Shown: positions 61,557 through 64,000 of the stretch, in pieces | How the letters are laid out: each line of letters opens with the position of its first letter | Numbering within the stretch: the stretch's first letter is position 1 | NCBI RefSeq assembly: GCF_020085105.1 | Contig: NC_058057.1 | Span: 28,434,042 to 28,498,041, forward strand | Direction: 5' to 3' | Origin: Siniperca chuatsi | Lineage: Eukaryota; Chordata; Actinopteri; Centrarchiformes; Sinipercidae | Length of the DNA stretch: 64,000 bases | Notes under the pieces: model-generated | Databases searched by the model: none | What the model was told of the DNA's origin: nothing | Seen by the model: the letters and a program-made list of their open reading frames with translations, nothing else | Program-made: the position numbers and the translations under genes

Positions 61557-64000
61557 TCACTCATCCAGGCCCTTCTTGGAGGATCCGTCCCTGGTCTTCG
61601 CCCTCAGCTTGTTCACCTGTGACTCGGCAATGTCGGCCCTCTCCTCTGCCTCCTCCAGCTCGTGTTGTAGCTTGCGGAGTTTGGCCATATTGATGTTTGC
61701 TGCCTCCTCTGCCTCCTCGGCTGCGTGTTTGTAGGACTTGACCTTCAGCTGCAGTTTGTCCACCAGGTCCTGGAGGCGAGCCATGTTCTTGTGGTGTTCC
61801 TCGGTCTGGTAGGTGAGCTCCTTGATGCGGCGTTCATACTTGCGAACACCCTTGATGGACTCTGTTCCCCTCCTCTGCTCCGCCTCCAGCTCGTTCTCCA
61901 GCTCTTTGATGCGAGCCTCCAGTTTCTGGAGCTGCTTTTTGCCGCCCTTCATGGCGATCTGCTCTGCCTCGTCCAGGCGGTGCTGCAGGTCTTTGATGGT
62001 CTGCTCCATGTTCTTCTTCATACGCTCCAGATGGGCGCTGGTGTCCTGCTCCTTCTTCAGCTCCTCAGCCATCATGGCTGCATCTGTGATAGCCTTCTTT
62101 GCCTTCTCCTCAGCATTGCGGTTCTCCTGTATGGCTTCCTCCACCTCATTCTGCAGGTGCAGGAGGTCTGCTTCATGCTTCTTCTTCTGGTTGATCAGGC
62201 TGGTGTTCTGGGAGTGCAGGAGTTGCATGCGCTCTGTAGCATCAATCAGCTCCTGTTCGGCCAGTTTCCGACTTCTTTCCGTCTGCTCAAGGGCGGCCCT
62301 CAATTCCTCTAGTTCGGCCTGGATCAGGTTGTTTCTGCGTTCCAGGAGAGCGATGTTCTCTCTCAGGTCATCGTTGCCATGCTGTGCATCATCCAGCTGG
62401 AGCTGAGAGTCCTTCAGGAATGCCTGAAGGCTCTTTAGCTGTTTCTGGGCATCAGCTGCCTGCCTCTTAGCTTGGCTAAGCTGGATCTCCATCTCGTTGA
62501 GGTCACCTTCCATCTTCTTCTTGACTCTCAGGGCCTCATTGCGGCTCCTGGTTTCAGATTCCAGAGAGGACTGAAGCGACTCAAGCATCCGTTGGTAGTT
62601 CTTCTTTGCTTGCTCCATTTCCTCGTCTTTCTCAGCCAGCTTGCGCTCCATGTCGGCTTTCACTTGGTTGAACTCCAGCTGGGCTCTGAGGATCTTGCTC
62701 TCTTCGTGCTCCAGAGAACCTTCTGCCTCCTCCAGTGCTGACTGGAGCTCCTCCCTTTCCTGCTCGAGCTGCTTCCGGATCTTCTCCAGCTCATGAGCAC
62801 TCCGGCCACCCTCCCCCAGCTGGTCGGTAAGGTCAGAGATCTCCTCTTGGAGGTTCTTGTTCTCTCTCTTCATCGTCTCAAGTTGATCCAGGGACTCCTC
62901 ATAGGCATTCCTCAGTTTGAAGAGTTCAGTGCTCAGACACCGAGCTTCCTTCTGAGAGGCCTCCAGCTCACACTGAGACTCCTCAAACTTTTGCTTCCAC
63001 TCTGCCATGACTTTGTCAAAGGCTCTTTGCTTTTTGTCTAGGGCTGCAGATGCTGCATTGGATCTCTCGAGGTCCAGCATAAGGTCTTCGATTTCATTTT
63101 GGAGGCGGTGCTTGGTCTTCTCAAGGGATGAACACTTTGCATTCACTGCCTCGATAGCCTCCTCTGCCTCCTGCAGTCTTTGAACCAGCTTTTTCTTTGC
63201 TTCTTCCAGTTCCTCTGTTCTCTGGATTCCATCAGTTTCATATTTTGTCCTCCATGCTGAGACCTCTGTGTTGGATTTGGACAGAGCTCTCTGTAGCTCA
63301 GCCTTGGCCTCCTGCTCCTCTTCAAACTGCTCTCGGAGCAGATCACAGTCGTGACGAGCAGATTGTACGGCATGGGCAAGGGCATTCTTTGCCTTGACTT
63401 CTTCTTCCAGCTGTCTGCGTAGATCTTCTACCTGCTGGTTGTAGGAGTTCTTCCCTCTGGTCAGCTGTGATATCAGACACTCTTTCTCCTCCAGCTGCCG
63501 TCCAAACTCACCATTCTCAGTGAGCAGCTTGGCCCTCTGTGTAGTCAAGTCATTGACTGTGCGTTGAGCTTCCTCATATTTACTCTTGTACTCATTCATG
63601 TTGTCTTCCATTGTACGGCACATCTTCTCAATGTTTGACTTGGCCTTCACCACACTCTCCATGTTAGAACACAAGTCATCCAGCTCCAGCTTCAGCTCAC
63701 TCTTTTCCTTCTCCAGCTTCTGCTTCACACGCTGCAGGTTATCAATCTGTTCGCCCAGTTCGGCAACGCTGTCAGCATGTTTCTTCCTCAGGGATGCAGC
63801 GGTGGCCTCGTGTTGGAGGGTAGATTCCTCCAGCTCCCTACGGAGCTTCTGAAATTCAGTATCTCTCTTCTTATTCAGCTCCACCTGTGCTGATGTTGCC
63901 CCACCTGCCTCCTCCAGACGCTCGCTGATGTCCTCCAGCTCGCGGGAAAGATCGGAGCGTTGCTTCTCAACTTTGGCCCGGGCTGCACGCTCAGCATCCA
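61557..64000 (-). CDS. Sarcomeric myosin heavy chain, C-terminal rod (partial, intron-free)
   Basis: On the minus strand 813 codons are open from the window edge ([20 protein letters not shown]) to a TGA at 61559-61557, ending [15 protein letters not shown]. This is the S2/LMM coiled-coil rod of a class II sarcomeric myosin; well-known blocks are [25 protein letters not shown]-type [54 protein letters not shown]-free [20 protein letters not shown] and [15 protein letters not shown]. The rod dimerises and packs into the thick filament. Resemblance, including the end (KGLDE against KGLNEE), is closest to cardiac/slow MYH7/MYH6 types; a teleost atrial myh6 is possible. The head and neck lie beyond the window. 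Vertebrate sarcomeric MYH rods are normally split by many introns; here 2.4 kb has none. Confidence 0.93.
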   Translation of the reverse strand, partial: DAERAARAKVEKQRSDLSRELEDISERLEEAGGATSAQVELNKKRDTEFQKLRRELEESTLQHEATAASLRKKHADSVAELGEQIDNLQRVKQKLEKEKSELKLELDDLCSNMESVVKAKSNIEKMCRTMEDNMNEYKSKYEEAQRTVNDLTTQRAKLLTENGEFGRQLEEKECLISQLTRGKNSYNQQVEDLRRQLEEEVKAKNALAHAVQSARHDCDLLREQFEEEQEAKAELQRALSKSNTEVSAWRTKYETDGIQRTEELEEAKKKLVQRLQEAEEAIEAVNAKCSSLEKTKHRLQNEIEDLMLDLERSNAASAALDKKQRAFDKVMAEWKQKFEESQCELEASQKEARCLSTELFKLRNAYEESLDQLETMKRENKNLQEEISDLTDQLGEGGRSAHELEKIRKQLEQEREELQSALEEAEGSLEHEESKILRAQLEFNQVKADMERKLAEKDEEMEQAKKNYQRMLESLQSSLESETRSRNEALRVKKKMEGDLNEMEIQLSQAKRQAADAQKQLKSLQAFLKDSQLQLDDAQHGNDDLRENIALLERRNNLIQAELEELRAALEQTERSRKLAEQELIDATERMQLLHSQNTSLINQKKKHEADLLHLQNEVEEAIQENRNAEEKAKKAITDAAMMAEELKKEQDTSAHLERMKKNMEQTIKDLQHRLDEAEQIAMKGGKKQLQKLEARIKELENELEAEQRRGTESIKGVRKYERRIKELTYQTEEHHKNMARLQDLVDKLQLKVKSYKHAAEEAEEAANINMAKLRKLQHELEEAEERADIAESQVNKLRAKTRDGSSKKGLDE

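Overview
This is vertebrate, almost certainly teleost, nuclear DNA. The coding segments are split by short GT-AG introns and there is no operon structure. The non-coding DNA is full of fish-type LINE ends, MITEs, long (TG)n/(AT)n runs and minisatellites. Five recognisable genes stand in the order mthfd1-type, akap5, zbtb25, zbtb1, then (after a repeat-rich gap) a C1q-domain gene, inafm2 and a sarcomeric myosin heavy chain. From memory, MTHFD1, AKAP5, ZBTB25 and ZBTB1 are also neighbours on human 14q23, so the middle of the window is an old conserved block.

Layout. 1-17.5 kb has no intact gene. It holds the 3' part of an L2-like LINE (1-1755), a scrap of LTR-retrotransposon pol, two orphan exons that look like the N-terminus of a fish NLR gene (about 2656-2998), a minus-strand LINE (about 6990-9450) with a solo LTR inside it (7999-8832, 5-bp target duplication), a LINE copy with an internal inversion (15346-16390), and a 600-bp minisatellite. 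17.7-22.7 kb is a nine-exon gene whose exons join into an uninterrupted 303-codon methylene-THF dehydrogenase/cyclohydrolase of the MTHFD1 type that stops where the formyl-THF synthetase half should begin. 25.9-27.3 kb (minus) is single-exon akap5. 33.5-35.4 kb (minus) is zbtb25 in two coding exons with an apparent frameshift in a G-rich tract. 39.2-44.6 kb (plus) is zbtb1, with a non-coding first exon and one coding exon. 44.7-51.8 kb is intergenic: a hAT-like element, degenerate tandem repeats, and one arm of an inverted repeat whose other arm is in zbtb1 intron 1. 51.9-55.3 kb is a three-exon secreted C1q-like gene. 57.7-58.4 kb (minus) is inafm2. 61.6 kb to the window end (minus) is 813 codons of myosin rod without a single intron.

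The genes do not form a pathway. mthfd1 serves one-carbon metabolism, akap5 is a membrane scaffold for PKA and calcineurin, zbtb25 and zbtb1 are paralogous BTB zinc-finger nuclear factors on opposite strands, the C1q protein is secreted, inafm2 is a small single-pass membrane protein, and the myosin is a muscle motor.

The points most worth following are the D/C-only mthfd1 gene, the intron-free myosin rod, two introns of the mthfd1 gene whose 3' splice sites are built from tandem repeats, the nested and inverted LINE insertions, and an unnamed repeat in inverted orientation on both sides of zbtb1. All family assignments were made by eye from remembered family sequences; no database search was run.
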